DNA of 6,565 nucleotides from DATGFB01 sp032160545 (GTDB taxonomy: Bacteria > Actinomycetota > Actinomycetes > Mycobacteriales > Jatrophihabitantaceae): the NCBI GenBank assembly GCA_032160545.1, contig JAVHVN010000021.1, positions 1-6,565 on the forward strand. The letters are read 5' to 3'. A model generated the notes under the pieces. The model saw only the letters and a program-made list of their open reading frames with translations. It made no database searches and had not been told where the DNA came from. A program made the position numbers and the translations under genes. Position 1 is the first letter of the stretch; each line of letters begins with the position of its first letter. This document shows, one piece after another, positions 1 to 6,507 of the stretch.

Positions 1-729
1 ATGGCCGGCACCGCAAGGCCCACCGGCCGAGAGCTGATCGCTGAGATTCGCAATGTCATAGAGGATCTCCCGATCTTGCTGACAGCCCCTCTATACCGCA
101 GATGGCACCTGCGCTGGGGTGCGACACAGGCCGAATTGGCCTCCCCGTTGCCGGGTGACGGCGTTTTGCCGGGCGCGCAGTACAAGTCAACAAGGGCGAT
201 CAGCATCGCCGCACCTCCAGAGGCCGTGTGGCCATGGCTCGTACAGGTCGGCTGCCTTCGGGCCGGGTGGTACAGCAATGATCTTCTCGACAACCTGGCG
301 CATCCCAGCGCGACCACGATCGTGCCCGAACTACAGCACCTCGAAGTCGGCCAGTTGGTGCCGATGTCGCCGAAACCCTCCGAGCATTCCGCCCTGGAGG
401 TGCACTCCTTCGAGGTCAATCGGTGGCTGCTGTGGACCACACCGGACAGCTCCTGGGCGTGGCAGCTCACCCGCAGCGAAAACAACGGCACCCGCCTGAT
501 CGCCCGCATCAACGCCCGCTACGACTGGCGGCACCCGCTGTTCGCGCTGCCAGGGGTAATCCTGATGGAGTTCGGCGACTTCGCAATGCTGCGCAGAATG
601 CTTCGCGGCATCAAGACTCGAGCCGAGACCGGCGAGCATGCCCACGCCCAACCGGTTGGCCCGCCGGCAACGGTGGGAGCGGGCGCGCCGTGGCAGGTCA
701 AGCGGGGAGGCGGCACGAGGTCACGGTAG
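1..729 (+). CDS. SRPBCC-fold (START/Bet v1-like) family protein
   Basis: A 242-residue protein of the SRPBCC superfamily, whose helix-grip fold usually encloses a hydrophobic ligand; the ligand is unknown here. Residues about 62-175 carry the recognisable domain. It opens with a strand and the family motif APPEAVWPWLVQVG (71-84), followed by a conserved R-A-G-W-Y-S segment (87-92) and the IVPELQHLEVGQLVP stretch (107-121). The stretch RRWHLRWGATQAELASPLPG before the domain is typical of actinobacterial members. There is no signal peptide; residues 176-190 form only a short hydrophobic stretch. The tail after about residue 210 is rich in Gly, Ala and Arg and looks unconserved. The ATG is the first base of the window, so upstream signals and any longer start cannot be judged. 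It converges on the dosR-like gene and shows no operon link to it. Family call firm, function open. Confidence 0.8.
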   Translation: MAGTARPTGRELIAEIRNVIEDLPILLTAPLYRRWHLRWGATQAELASPLPGDGVLPGAQYKSTRAISIAAPPEAVWPWLVQVGCLRAGWYSNDLLDNLAHPSATTIVPELQHLEVGQLVPMSPKPSEHSALEVHSFEVNRWLLWTTPDSSWAWQLTRSENNGTRLIARINARYDWRHPLFALPGVILMEFGDFAMLRRMLRGIKTRAETGEHAHAQPVGPPATVGAGAPWQVKRGGGTRSR

Positions 730-947
730 TGCGCGGGTGACGGTGGCCGCTCCGCGGCGCGGGCGTGACGGTTGACAGTCATGGTCAGCGACGCGCGGAG
801 AAGGTGGGGGCGTGTGTCGATGCGTATTGCGTCAGCATCGGTCGTCGAACACCAACAACTGCAACACAGGCCAACGCCGGCGGCAACCACCAATCTGGCG
901 TCCGCCGTCGGCAGTTCGCCAACCGTCGACCTCCGTCGTCTGGCGGA

Positions 948-1613
948 TTAGGAGTGGCGGATCTCCGAGCCGAACACGGCCGCCTGGGTGCGTCGCTGCA
1001 TGCCGAGCTTGGCCAGGAGGCCGGACACGTAGTTCTTCACGGTCTTTTCGGCCAGGAACAGCCGCTCGCCGATCTGCCTGTTTGTCAGGCCGTCGGTGAT
1101 CAGGTTGAGGATGTCCTTCTCCCGGTCGGTGAGTGACGCAAACTGGGCGTCCTGCGGTTCACCGTCGCGCAGCCGCGCGAGCAGCCGTTCGGTCATCGAG
1201 GGGTCGAGCAGGGAGTTGCCGGCTGCGACCTGCCGGACGGCGTCGACCAGGCTGTTGCCTCGGATCTCTTTGAGCAGGTATCCGGCCGCCCCAGCCATGA
1301 CGGCGGCGAACAGCGCGTCGTCGTCGTCGTAGGAGGTGAGGATCAGGCACCGCGTCTGCGGCACTAAGGAGCGGATATCGCGGCAGACGTCTACGCCGCT
1401 GCCGTCTGGGAGGCGGCCGTCGAGCAGCGCGACGTGGGGGCGGCTGGCCGGGATGCGTGCCAGCGCTTCGGCGGCGGTCCCAGCTTCGCCGACGACGGTT
1501 ATCCCGTCCGCGCCGGCGAGCAGGTCGGCGATGCCGCGGCGCACGATCTCGTGGTCGTCGAGAAGAAACACTCGGATCGTTTCGGGCTCGCTCAGCTCAG
1601 CGGAATCGTCCAT
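948..1613 (-). CDS. dosR: DosR/DevR-like NarL/FixJ-family response regulator
   Basis: A 221-residue two-component response regulator that acts as a DNA-binding activator in the cytoplasm. The receiver domain spans about 13-130: acidic pair D19/D20, phospho-acceptor D65 in VALLDGRLPDG, T93 and K115. These correspond to D54, T82 and K104 of M. tuberculosis DosR with a constant offset of 11. The LuxR-type helix-turn-helix spans 160-205. Its recognition segment AEKTVKNYVSGLLAKLGM keeps K190, K193 and N194, equivalent to the DosR DNA-contact residues K179, K182 and N183, so the same box should be recognised. The C-terminus is near the M. tuberculosis length; the extra residues are an N-terminal extension (MDDSAELSEPET). 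The ATG at 1613 lies inside the kinase gene, which ends at 1592, so the 22-base overlap suggests translational coupling. Regulation is probably autogenous through the box at 4474-4493. It could be a DosR2-type paralogue rather than the main DosR. Confidence 0.93.
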   Translation of the reverse strand: MDDSAELSEPETIRVFLLDDHEIVRRGIADLLAGADGITVVGEAGTAAEALARIPASRPHVALLDGRLPDGSGVDVCRDIRSLVPQTRCLILTSYDDDDALFAAVMAGAAGYLLKEIRGNSLVDAVRQVAAGNSLLDPSMTERLLARLRDGEPQDAQFASLTDREKDILNLITDGLTNRQIGERLFLAEKTVKNYVSGLLAKLGMQRRTQAAVFGSEIRHS

Positions 1614-3343
1614 GTCAGTGAGGTCCCTGTTCCAGTGGGTGCTCGGCCCGGCGGCGCCGGCTCGAGGAGCAGAGCGCCGTTGTACTGCTCGGCACGGCTG
1701 CGCAGATTGGCGAGACCACTGCGCCGGTCGGTGTCGCCGAGGCCGACGCCGTTGTCGACGATGCGGATGGTGACGCGGGTTTGCGAACCGCTCAGCTCGA
1801 CCTCGACGTCGGTCGCGTGGGCGTGCCGTGCCACGTTCGTCAACGCTTCGCGGACTACCGCCGCGATGTCGTCGACGATGGCCTCGGGCACCAGTGAGTC
1901 GATCGGGCCGTCGAAGCGCACATGCGGTTCGAATCCGAGTACTGGGGTGACTTCGGCCACCACCGCGAGCAGGCGCGAACGAACTGAGGCCATCTCCGGG
2001 CCGAGCTGTCCGCGCAACTGGAAGATGGAGGTACGGATCTGACGGATCGTGTCGTCGACCTCCGAGACCACCCCGCTCAGCCGCTCGCTATGCGGATCGT
2101 CGGCGAGGGCCGTGGCGACGCTCTGCACGCCGAGTCCGGCCGCGAACAGCCGCTGGATGACGTGGTCATGCAGGTCGCGGGCGATACGATCCCGGTCCTC
2201 CAACAGCACCATGCGCTGCTGGTCGGCCCGCGCGTCCGCCATCTCCAGGGCCAGCGCGGCCTGGTTGGCGAAGGTGGTCGCCATGTCCAGATCGGCGTCG
2301 TCGAATCGGTGCCGCCCGTGCAACCGACCCACCACGAGGGCTCCCCGCATCCGCTGCGCCCCCACGAGCGGCAGCACCATCACCGGCCCGATCGTCAGCG
2401 ACTCGGCCAGGTGGACGGTGTAGGTCGTATCGACGGTTGCATCGTTCATGAGTACGGGCTGACCGCTTACGAACGCGGCACCGACCAGGGTGTTCTGGAC
2501 GGGGTAGCTGAATCCGACGAACTCCTCGGCGCGCTCGCCTGAGGCGACTTCAATCATCAGGCGGTCACCTGCGCTGGTCGGCAGCACCACGGTGACGATG
2601 TCGGCATCCGCGATCTCGCGGGTTCGGCTCGCGATCAGGGCGAGCGGCTCCTCGCCTCCCGGAGTGAGGAGCTGGCGGGTGATCTGCGTGGACGCATGCA
2701 GCCAGTCCTGCTTGCGGTGGGACTGCTCGAACAGTCGGGCATTTTCGATGGTGATGCCGGCCGTGGCTGCGAGCGCCGTGACCAGTTCTTCGTCCTCGAC
2801 GCTGAACTGGCCGCTCGCCGCCTCGGTGAGGTAGAGGTTGCCGAACACCACGTCGCGCACCCGGATCGGGACGCCCAGGAAGCTCGTCATCGGGGGGTGG
2901 TGGGCCGGGAAGCCCACGGAGCGGTTGTCGGCGCTCATGACGGCCAGACGAATCGGGCTGGCGTCGTCGATCACGGCACCCAGCAGGCCCTTGCCTGATG
3001 GCAGCTCCCCGATGAGTTGCGTCGCAGGGGCGTCGATGCCCACCGTGATGAACTCCTCCAGGCTGCCGTCGGGCGCCAGCACACCGAGCGCGCCGTATCT
3101 CGCGCGGACCAACTGGCAGGCGGCCTCGACGATGTGCCGGAGCACCGACGGCAGGTCCAGCTCGCTGATGATCACGCGGTTCGCGGACAGCAGCCCGCGC
3201 AGCCGGCCCTGGGCGGCCATGACGTCCTCGGCCCGGTTGACGAGCTGGCCCAACAACTGATCCAGTTCCAGTCTGGGACCATCGACGAACTCGAACGACG
3301 TCACCTCGCCCGCACTGTCCGGCTGACCGTCCACGGTCCCCAT
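1592..3343 (-). CDS. dosS: DosS/DosT-like haem GAF-domain sensor histidine kinase
   Basis: A 583-residue cytosolic sensor kinase (M. tuberculosis DosS has 578) that should sense O2, NO or CO through haem and phosphorylate the regulator encoded just downstream. GAF-A is about 63-202: H149 in the FPAHHPPM motif matches the DosS haem ligand and Y171 in FGNLYLTE matches the distal tyrosine, both at the same residue numbers. GAF-B is about 231-368. The HisKA_3 helix 383-445 holds DRDRIARDLHDHVIQRLF with phospho-acceptor H392. The HATPase domain is about 490-582: N box N503, G1 box DNGVGLG 530-536, last glycines GTGT 571-574. No membrane segment is seen. Position 87 is Gly, as in DosT, where DosS has Glu. 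The frame stays open upstream to 3634, but that part lies over the nitroreductase gene and is arginine-rich noise. ATG 3343 puts the haem residues in register, though its ribosome site is weak; a GTG at 3304 is the alternative. Confidence 0.93.
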   Translation of the reverse strand: MGTVDGQPDSAGEVTSFEFVDGPRLELDQLLGQLVNRAEDVMAAQGRLRGLLSANRVIISELDLPSVLRHIVEAACQLVRARYGALGVLAPDGSLEEFITVGIDAPATQLIGELPSGKGLLGAVIDDASPIRLAVMSADNRSVGFPAHHPPMTSFLGVPIRVRDVVFGNLYLTEAASGQFSVEDEELVTALAATAGITIENARLFEQSHRKQDWLHASTQITRQLLTPGGEEPLALIASRTREIADADIVTVVLPTSAGDRLMIEVASGERAEEFVGFSYPVQNTLVGAAFVSGQPVLMNDATVDTTYTVHLAESLTIGPVMVLPLVGAQRMRGALVVGRLHGRHRFDDADLDMATTFANQAALALEMADARADQQRMVLLEDRDRIARDLHDHVIQRLFAAGLGVQSVATALADDPHSERLSGVVSEVDDTIRQIRTSIFQLRGQLGPEMASVRSRLLAVVAEVTPVLGFEPHVRFDGPIDSLVPEAIVDDIAAVVREALTNVARHAHATDVEVELSGSQTRVTIRIVDNGVGLGDTDRRSGLANLRSRAEQYNGALLLEPAPPGRAPTGTGTSLTWTIPLS

Positions 3344-3386
3344 TGCCGGACCATATACCGGCTTTACCGGGTGGGAAGGCCGTCGG

Positions 3387-4379
3387 TCACGAATCGGACA
3401 GCACATCGACGAGGCGGCGACGCCGGGTTGGCGGGGTGGCCTCGGCGAGACCCACCCGAAGCAGGACATGGGGGTGCATACGCAACCGGAGTTCTTGTCG
3501 AAGCAGCACATTCGTCTGCGTGACCTCGATGGCCTGGGTGAGGAAGCCTGCTGTGTAGCCGTGGGTGGCGATCTCCAGGAGCACCCTTTCCAGCGCCTCG
3601 CCCGTGCGCAGCCAGGCCAGCCGGCTGTCCTCAAGTGACCCGATCAACAACAGCGCCTGCTCCAGGCTGGAGTGCGTCGCTGAGGGCAGGCCGCCCGTGC
3701 CGCGCGCGTCGAAGTCCCGGATCGGCACGTCATCGTGCGCCGCGCCGTCAACATGCGGCACCGCGAAGGCCGGCACCCCGTCGTCGCGGCCCGGATCGTC
3801 GCTTGTCCAGGCGCGCAGCTCCGCTCGATACGCGGGGTCGGCGTTCTCGATCGCATCGGCCCGTTGCGCCAGCACCGCGACGGCGACGCGGTCCTCGGGT
3901 CGCTCGACCGAGCCGACCTCGGCGCCTTCGGCGCGTCCCTGGGCCAGGAACGCCTGCACCAAACCCGCAGGAACGTGATCCGACGCGAACTGGCGGCGAT
4001 TGGTCCGCCTCACGTCGATGGCTGGGTCGAGCCGGGCGATGTCCTGCTCAATCGTGCCTTCGCCCGCCTCGTGCACGACGATGCGAGCGAGCACGTTGGG
4101 ATCGCTGCGATCCGGAAGGCGCGCGATCGTGACCGCGCGTCCCGCGGCCGCCAACGCCGCCCGGGCGTTGAACAACGCACATCCGCAGCTGAGCAGCAGT
4201 TGGCGCCCATGCGGGTCCAGCACAGGCAGTCGCCGGGTCGGATCTGCCCGCAGCTCGATGGTGTTGCCGTCGATGACAAGTTCCCACGGCTGGGTGTTGT
4301 GTATCGACGGCGCACGGGTCGCTCGCACAGCCGCCCGGCGGACGGCCGTTGTCGAGTTCAGGTTCGTCAGAGTTGTCAT
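3387..4379 (-). CDS. Acg-like nitroreductase-family flavoprotein
   Basis: A 330-residue protein of the Acg family (M. tuberculosis Acg/Rv2032 has 331), an actinobacterial branch of the nitroreductase superfamily in which two nitroreductase-like halves are fused and FMN is bound. The physiological reaction is not established; Acg proteins are tied to dormancy and nitrosative or oxidative stress. Visible hallmarks are RAPSIHNTQPW (22-32), a phosphate/flavin-binding segment; LSCGCALFNARAALAAAG (63-80); RRTNRRQF (124-131), also typical of Acg; and the closing MHPHVLLRVGLAEATPPTRRR. No signal peptide or membrane helix. The start is well supported by AAGGAG (4389-4394) nine bases before the ATG. 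It is the first gene of a minus-strand cluster, with 43 bases before the kinase start, and is probably cotranscribed with it. A DosR-type box lies 94 bases upstream. Nitroreductases of this family are frequent DosR-regulon members. Confidence 0.9.
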   Translation of the reverse strand: MTTLTNLNSTTAVRRAAVRATRAPSIHNTQPWELVIDGNTIELRADPTRRLPVLDPHGRQLLLSCGCALFNARAALAAAGRAVTIARLPDRSDPNVLARIVVHEAGEGTIEQDIARLDPAIDVRRTNRRQFASDHVPAGLVQAFLAQGRAEGAEVGSVERPEDRVAVAVLAQRADAIENADPAYRAELRAWTSDDPGRDDGVPAFAVPHVDGAAHDDVPIRDFDARGTGGLPSATHSSLEQALLLIGSLEDSRLAWLRTGEALERVLLEIATHGYTAGFLTQAIEVTQTNVLLRQELRLRMHPHVLLRVGLAEATPPTRRRRLVDVLSDS

Positions 4380-4388
4380 GGATTCACG

Positions 4389-4394
4389 CTCCTT
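4389..4394 (-). promoter_or_regulatory. Shine-Dalgarno site of the nitroreductase gene
   Basis: AAGGAG on the minus strand, nine bases before the ATG at 4379. It is a strong match to the anti-Shine-Dalgarno sequence and fixes this start over any alternative. Confidence 0.8.
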
Positions 4395-4473
4395 GTTAAG
4401 TCAGACACGGGGAGTCCTGCGCTCCATAGTGGTTGGCGCGATCCCGCAGCGAGCGAGGCGAAGACCCCGGTAC

Positions 4474-4493
4474 GACCGGACCAAAGTCCCTTT
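4474..4493. promoter_or_regulatory. Candidate DosR box in the divergent intergenic region
   Basis: Read on the minus strand the site contains GGGACTTTGGTCC, compared with the published mycobacterial DosR palindrome TTSGGGACTWWAGTCCCSAA. I count 13 of 20 positions identical, including the whole GGGACTWW half and GTCC of the other half; mismatches are mainly in the outer arms. It lies between two divergent genes, 94 bases upstream of the nitroreductase start and 134 upstream of the membrane protein start. The regulator encoded in the same cluster keeps the DosR DNA-contact residues. Inference: the site makes the operon self-activating under hypoxia and may also drive the divergent gene. A loose -10-like CACTAT on the minus strand at about 4431-4436 would put the box near -57, but I cannot fix a promoter. 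Confidence 0.65.
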
Positions 4494-4627
4494 CCTGCAA
4501 CGAGCACGGATGTCGCGCCGCGAGGTGCCCATGGGTCCGTCCCGATAGGACGTTGTGCCCTACGAAGCGACGGGTTTGGAACCGGATGGTGATCACAACA
4601 GCCACACACCTTCGTTAGGGGAATCCC

Positions 4628-5206
4628 ATGCACCGCACCACCCTCGACCGTCTGCTCGCCGCCGGTGGAATCGTCATCGCCTCGGTGCTGCTCGTCGCCG
4701 GCGGCCTGCTCACCTGGGCCAACACCTACGTCAGTCACCAGGTGCACAGCCAGCTGGCCGATCAAAAGGTCTTCTTCCCCGACAAGGGAAGCAAGGCACT
4801 CGCGGACCCTCAGGTCGGGCCGTATCTCAATCAGTACGCCGGCCAACAGCTCACGACCGGCCCGCAGGCCAAGACCTACGCCGACCATTTCATCAAGGTC
4901 CATCTCAACGAGATGACCGGCGGCCTGACCTACGCGCAGCTCTCGGCCAAGGCCCAGGCCAACCCCGATGACACCAAGATCGCGGCCGAGGTCAACACCG
5001 TGTTCAAGGGTGAGACCCTGCGCGGACTGCTGCTCAACGCTTACGCCTTCGACACCATGGGTGGATTAGCGCTCATCGGCTCGATCGTCGCCTACATCGG
5101 CGCCGCACTCATGGCCCTGCTCGCCGCACTCGGCTTCCTCCACGCCAAGCGAGCACCCGACGAGATCACCCCGACTTTCCCGGCTCGCGAGTTGATTCCC
5201 GCTTAG
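4628..5206 (+). CDS. Small membrane protein with two helices, function unknown
   Basis: A 192-residue protein with a hydrophobic helix at about 9-31 (LLAAGGIVIASVLLVAGGLL) and a second at about 141-170 (GGLALIGSIVAYIGAALMAL), joined by a roughly 105-residue polar domain that probably lies outside the membrane. That domain has the distinctive segments HQVHSQLADQKVFFPDKGS, PYLNQYAGQQLTTGPQA and KTYADHFIKVHLNEMTGG; GETLRGLLLNAYAF leads into the second helix. From memory, homologues of this kind are widespread in actinobacteria and some carry the label aromatic ring-opening dioxygenase LigA. Nothing here supports an enzyme: no dioxygenase fold and no evident metal site. The start is backed by AGGGGA at 4617-4622, five bases upstream. 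It is transcribed away from the DosR-like operon and may share its box. Function unknown; a hypoxia-linked envelope role is only a guess. Confidence 0.85.
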   Translation: MHRTTLDRLLAAGGIVIASVLLVAGGLLTWANTYVSHQVHSQLADQKVFFPDKGSKALADPQVGPYLNQYAGQQLTTGPQAKTYADHFIKVHLNEMTGGLTYAQLSAKAQANPDDTKIAAEVNTVFKGETLRGLLLNAYAFDTMGGLALIGSIVAYIGAALMALLAALGFLHAKRAPDEITPTFPARELIPA

Positions 5207-5217
5207 CCAACCGACTT

Positions 5218-5248
5218 GGAGCGAGCCGCAATCGTCGCGGCTCGCTCC
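5218..5248 (+). terminator. Perfect 12-bp hairpin, likely intrinsic terminator
   Basis: GGAGCGAGCCGC (5218-5229) and its exact reverse complement (5237-5248) enclose a 7-base loop. The hairpin begins 12 bases after the stop of the membrane protein gene. It lacks a T run (TATCG follows), as is common for actinobacterial stem-only terminators. Being symmetrical it could act on either strand, but only + strand transcription reaches it here. Confidence 0.75.
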
Positions 5249-5274
5249 TATCGTCACACCGCCGCAGCGCACAC

Positions 5275-5280
5275 GAGGGA
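5275..5280 (+). promoter_or_regulatory. Shine-Dalgarno site of the DUF6544-type gene
   Basis: GAGGGA eight bases before the ATG at 5289. It supports 5289 as the authentic start and argues against the TTG at 5216, which is in the downstream frame but lies inside the terminator region. Confidence 0.65.
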
Positions 5281-5288
5281 ACCCATCC

Positions 5289-6076
5289 ATGTCACACACG
5301 AGCGGTGCCCCCCTCGCTACCTCCGTTCCGCGCGCAGCACGCCGCGTCGGTCGGCAATGGACTCGCCTACGAGGACCCACTCCGCACCCCGCCCGCTTCG
5401 ACGAGCGGATGGTGGCCAGCCTGCCCGAGCCCGCGCGCCGCTGGCTGCTCCACGCAATCCAACCGGGCACACCGCTCGCGGGTACAACAGTGCTGCAGAT
5501 GCGGGGCAGATCCGGCTTGGATCCTGGCGACCGTTCACGGCCGAGCAGGTGGTGAGTCCCGCCCACGGTTACATCTGGGCGGCGGTCACTCGAATGTTCG
5601 GCGCGCCGGTGACCGGTTACGACCGGATGAGTGACGGCACCACCGAAATGCGGTGGCGCCTCTTTGACCGACTGACGGTGGTCAGCAGCCACGGCGAGAA
5701 TCTGGCACGTAGCGCCGCCGGGCGCTTGGCGAATGAGTTCGTCATCGCCCCGACCAGCTTCCGCGGCGCGACCTGGCGCAGCGGAGCCGGTTGCGACACT
5801 GCGATCTCAACCTGGACGGTCGACGGACGGACACACGACGTCGAGCTACAGGTAGCACCAGACGGAAGGCTGGAGTCCGCTGTCATTCAGCGGTGGGGCA
5901 ACCCCGACCGAAAGGGATTCCGGCTGCATCCCTTCGGCGTCAGCGTCGACCAGGAGGCAACCTTCGACGGGGTCACCATCCCGGCCCGGCTCCGGGCAGC
6001 GTGGTGGTGGGGAACCGAGCGCGAAGATGAGGGCGAGTTCTTCCGCGCCGAGATCACCCGCGCGCAGTTCGTCTAG
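5289..6076 (+). pseudogene. DUF6544-type protein gene with one-base frameshift
   Basis: Two frames together give one protein. Frame A (5289-5506) encodes the N-terminus with FDERMVASLPEPARRWLLHAI (37-57) and ends near LQMRG; frame B (5507-6073) continues with QIRLGSWRPFTAEQV. The C-terminal part is typical of the family: EMRWRLFDRLTVV, ARSAAGRLANEFV, TAISTWTVDG, RWGNPDRKGFRLHPFG and AWWWGTEREDEGEFFRAEIT. The break falls in the G run at 5503-5506; one extra G would restore a 262-residue protein reading MRGQIRLG. Unrepaired, frame A stops at 5555 after 88 residues. Cause: true mutation, homopolymer sequencing error or, less likely, ribosomal -1 slippage on the G run. The otherwise intact sequence favours a recent event or an error. 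The family (recalled as Pfam DUF6544) has no known biochemical function; no membrane helix is seen. Confidence 0.75.
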
Positions 6077-6130
6077 CGGCGCCAGCGATTGCCCAACACG
6101 AACCCGCCGCCGACCTCGGACCGTTACAGA

Positions 6131-6320
6131 TCAAGTCGGCAAGATCGCGCGCTCTGGCCCGCCGGATTGACGCCATTCAGGTGCGTCGATGTCCTCGTTG
6201 TACTCGAGCAGGTACTGGGTGCCAAGCTGTCCGATCGCCTCCCGCACCTCGGCTGGCGTGACGTAGAAGAACTCCCGGTGCGTGTCGATACGTCTGCGGG
6301 AGCGGTCCGAGTTGCTCGTG
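6131..6320 (-). pseudogene. Remnant of a GIY-YIG-type nuclease C-terminus
   Basis: The clear part is RRRIDTHREFFYVTPAEV followed by an AIGQL helix and LLEYNEDIDAPEWRQS (about 6298-6164). It resembles the end of T5orf172/Mug113-like GIY-YIG domains, where a conserved H-x-x-L...R-(I/V)-(D/N)...(R/K)-E-F-F-x-V segment closes the fold. The preceding HEQLGPL (6320-6300) is in another frame. Removing one C from the run 6298-6300 would join it as HEQLGPLRRRIDTHREFFYV. No GIY or YIG motif and no catalytic part can be found upstream, and the sequence soon runs into the tRNA gene, so the gene is truncated at its 5' end as well as frameshifted. The family call rests on remembered resemblance; being a remnant is better supported than the exact family. 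Confidence 0.5.
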
Positions 6321-6507
6321 GGGAGCGTCCGCGCGGCCACGCTGCCGGTCGTCGCGGCCGAGAGCGGCGGCGCGGAGGATCCAGAAGGTCGTTTCGCCGC
6401 TCGGGCGGTCATCCAGGACCGACGTGACCAATCGGTGGCCACTCCCGGGCACAAAGCGGATCAGGACCGCCGTGTCGACGTCGGAGGCCCCGAAACGTTG
6501 ACAGGAT

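Noticed and set aside
730..947. Gap between convergent genes: possible terminator GCCGC-TCC-GCGGC (746-758) or small gene
   Set aside because: The stem is only 5 bp with no T run, and no convincing start, ribosome site or conserved short protein is visible. I see nothing supportable in this stretch.
1319..1331. Repeated TCG/GTC trinucleotides resembling a microsatellite
   Set aside because: It encodes the DDDD run (residues 96-99) of the receiver domain and is explained by coding.
1096..2042. Long plus-strand open frames opposite the regulator and kinase genes
   Set aside because: Antisense shadows of high-GC coding DNA, with low-complexity Arg/Ser/Pro composition and no family signature.
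3344..3634. In-frame upstream extension of the kinase gene (680-residue reading)
   Set aside because: It overlaps the C-terminal part of the nitroreductase gene, is Arg/Ser/Cys-rich with no domain, and ATG 3343 gives the length and residue numbering of DosS.
3565..4592. Plus-strand open frames of up to 285 residues opposite the nitroreductase gene
   Set aside because: Antisense to a clearly recognised Acg-like gene; the translations look random, and one runs across the promoter region.
4376..4903. Minus-strand open frame of 175 residues across the divergent intergenic region
   Set aside because: It overlaps the membrane protein gene in antisense and the candidate DosR box, and has no recognisable domain.
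5216..5506. TTG start giving one uninterrupted 286-residue frame for the DUF6544-type gene
   Set aside because: The start lies at the terminator hairpin and the first 97 residues resemble no family, whereas the other frame has the conserved LPEPARRWL segment and a good ribosome site at 5275.
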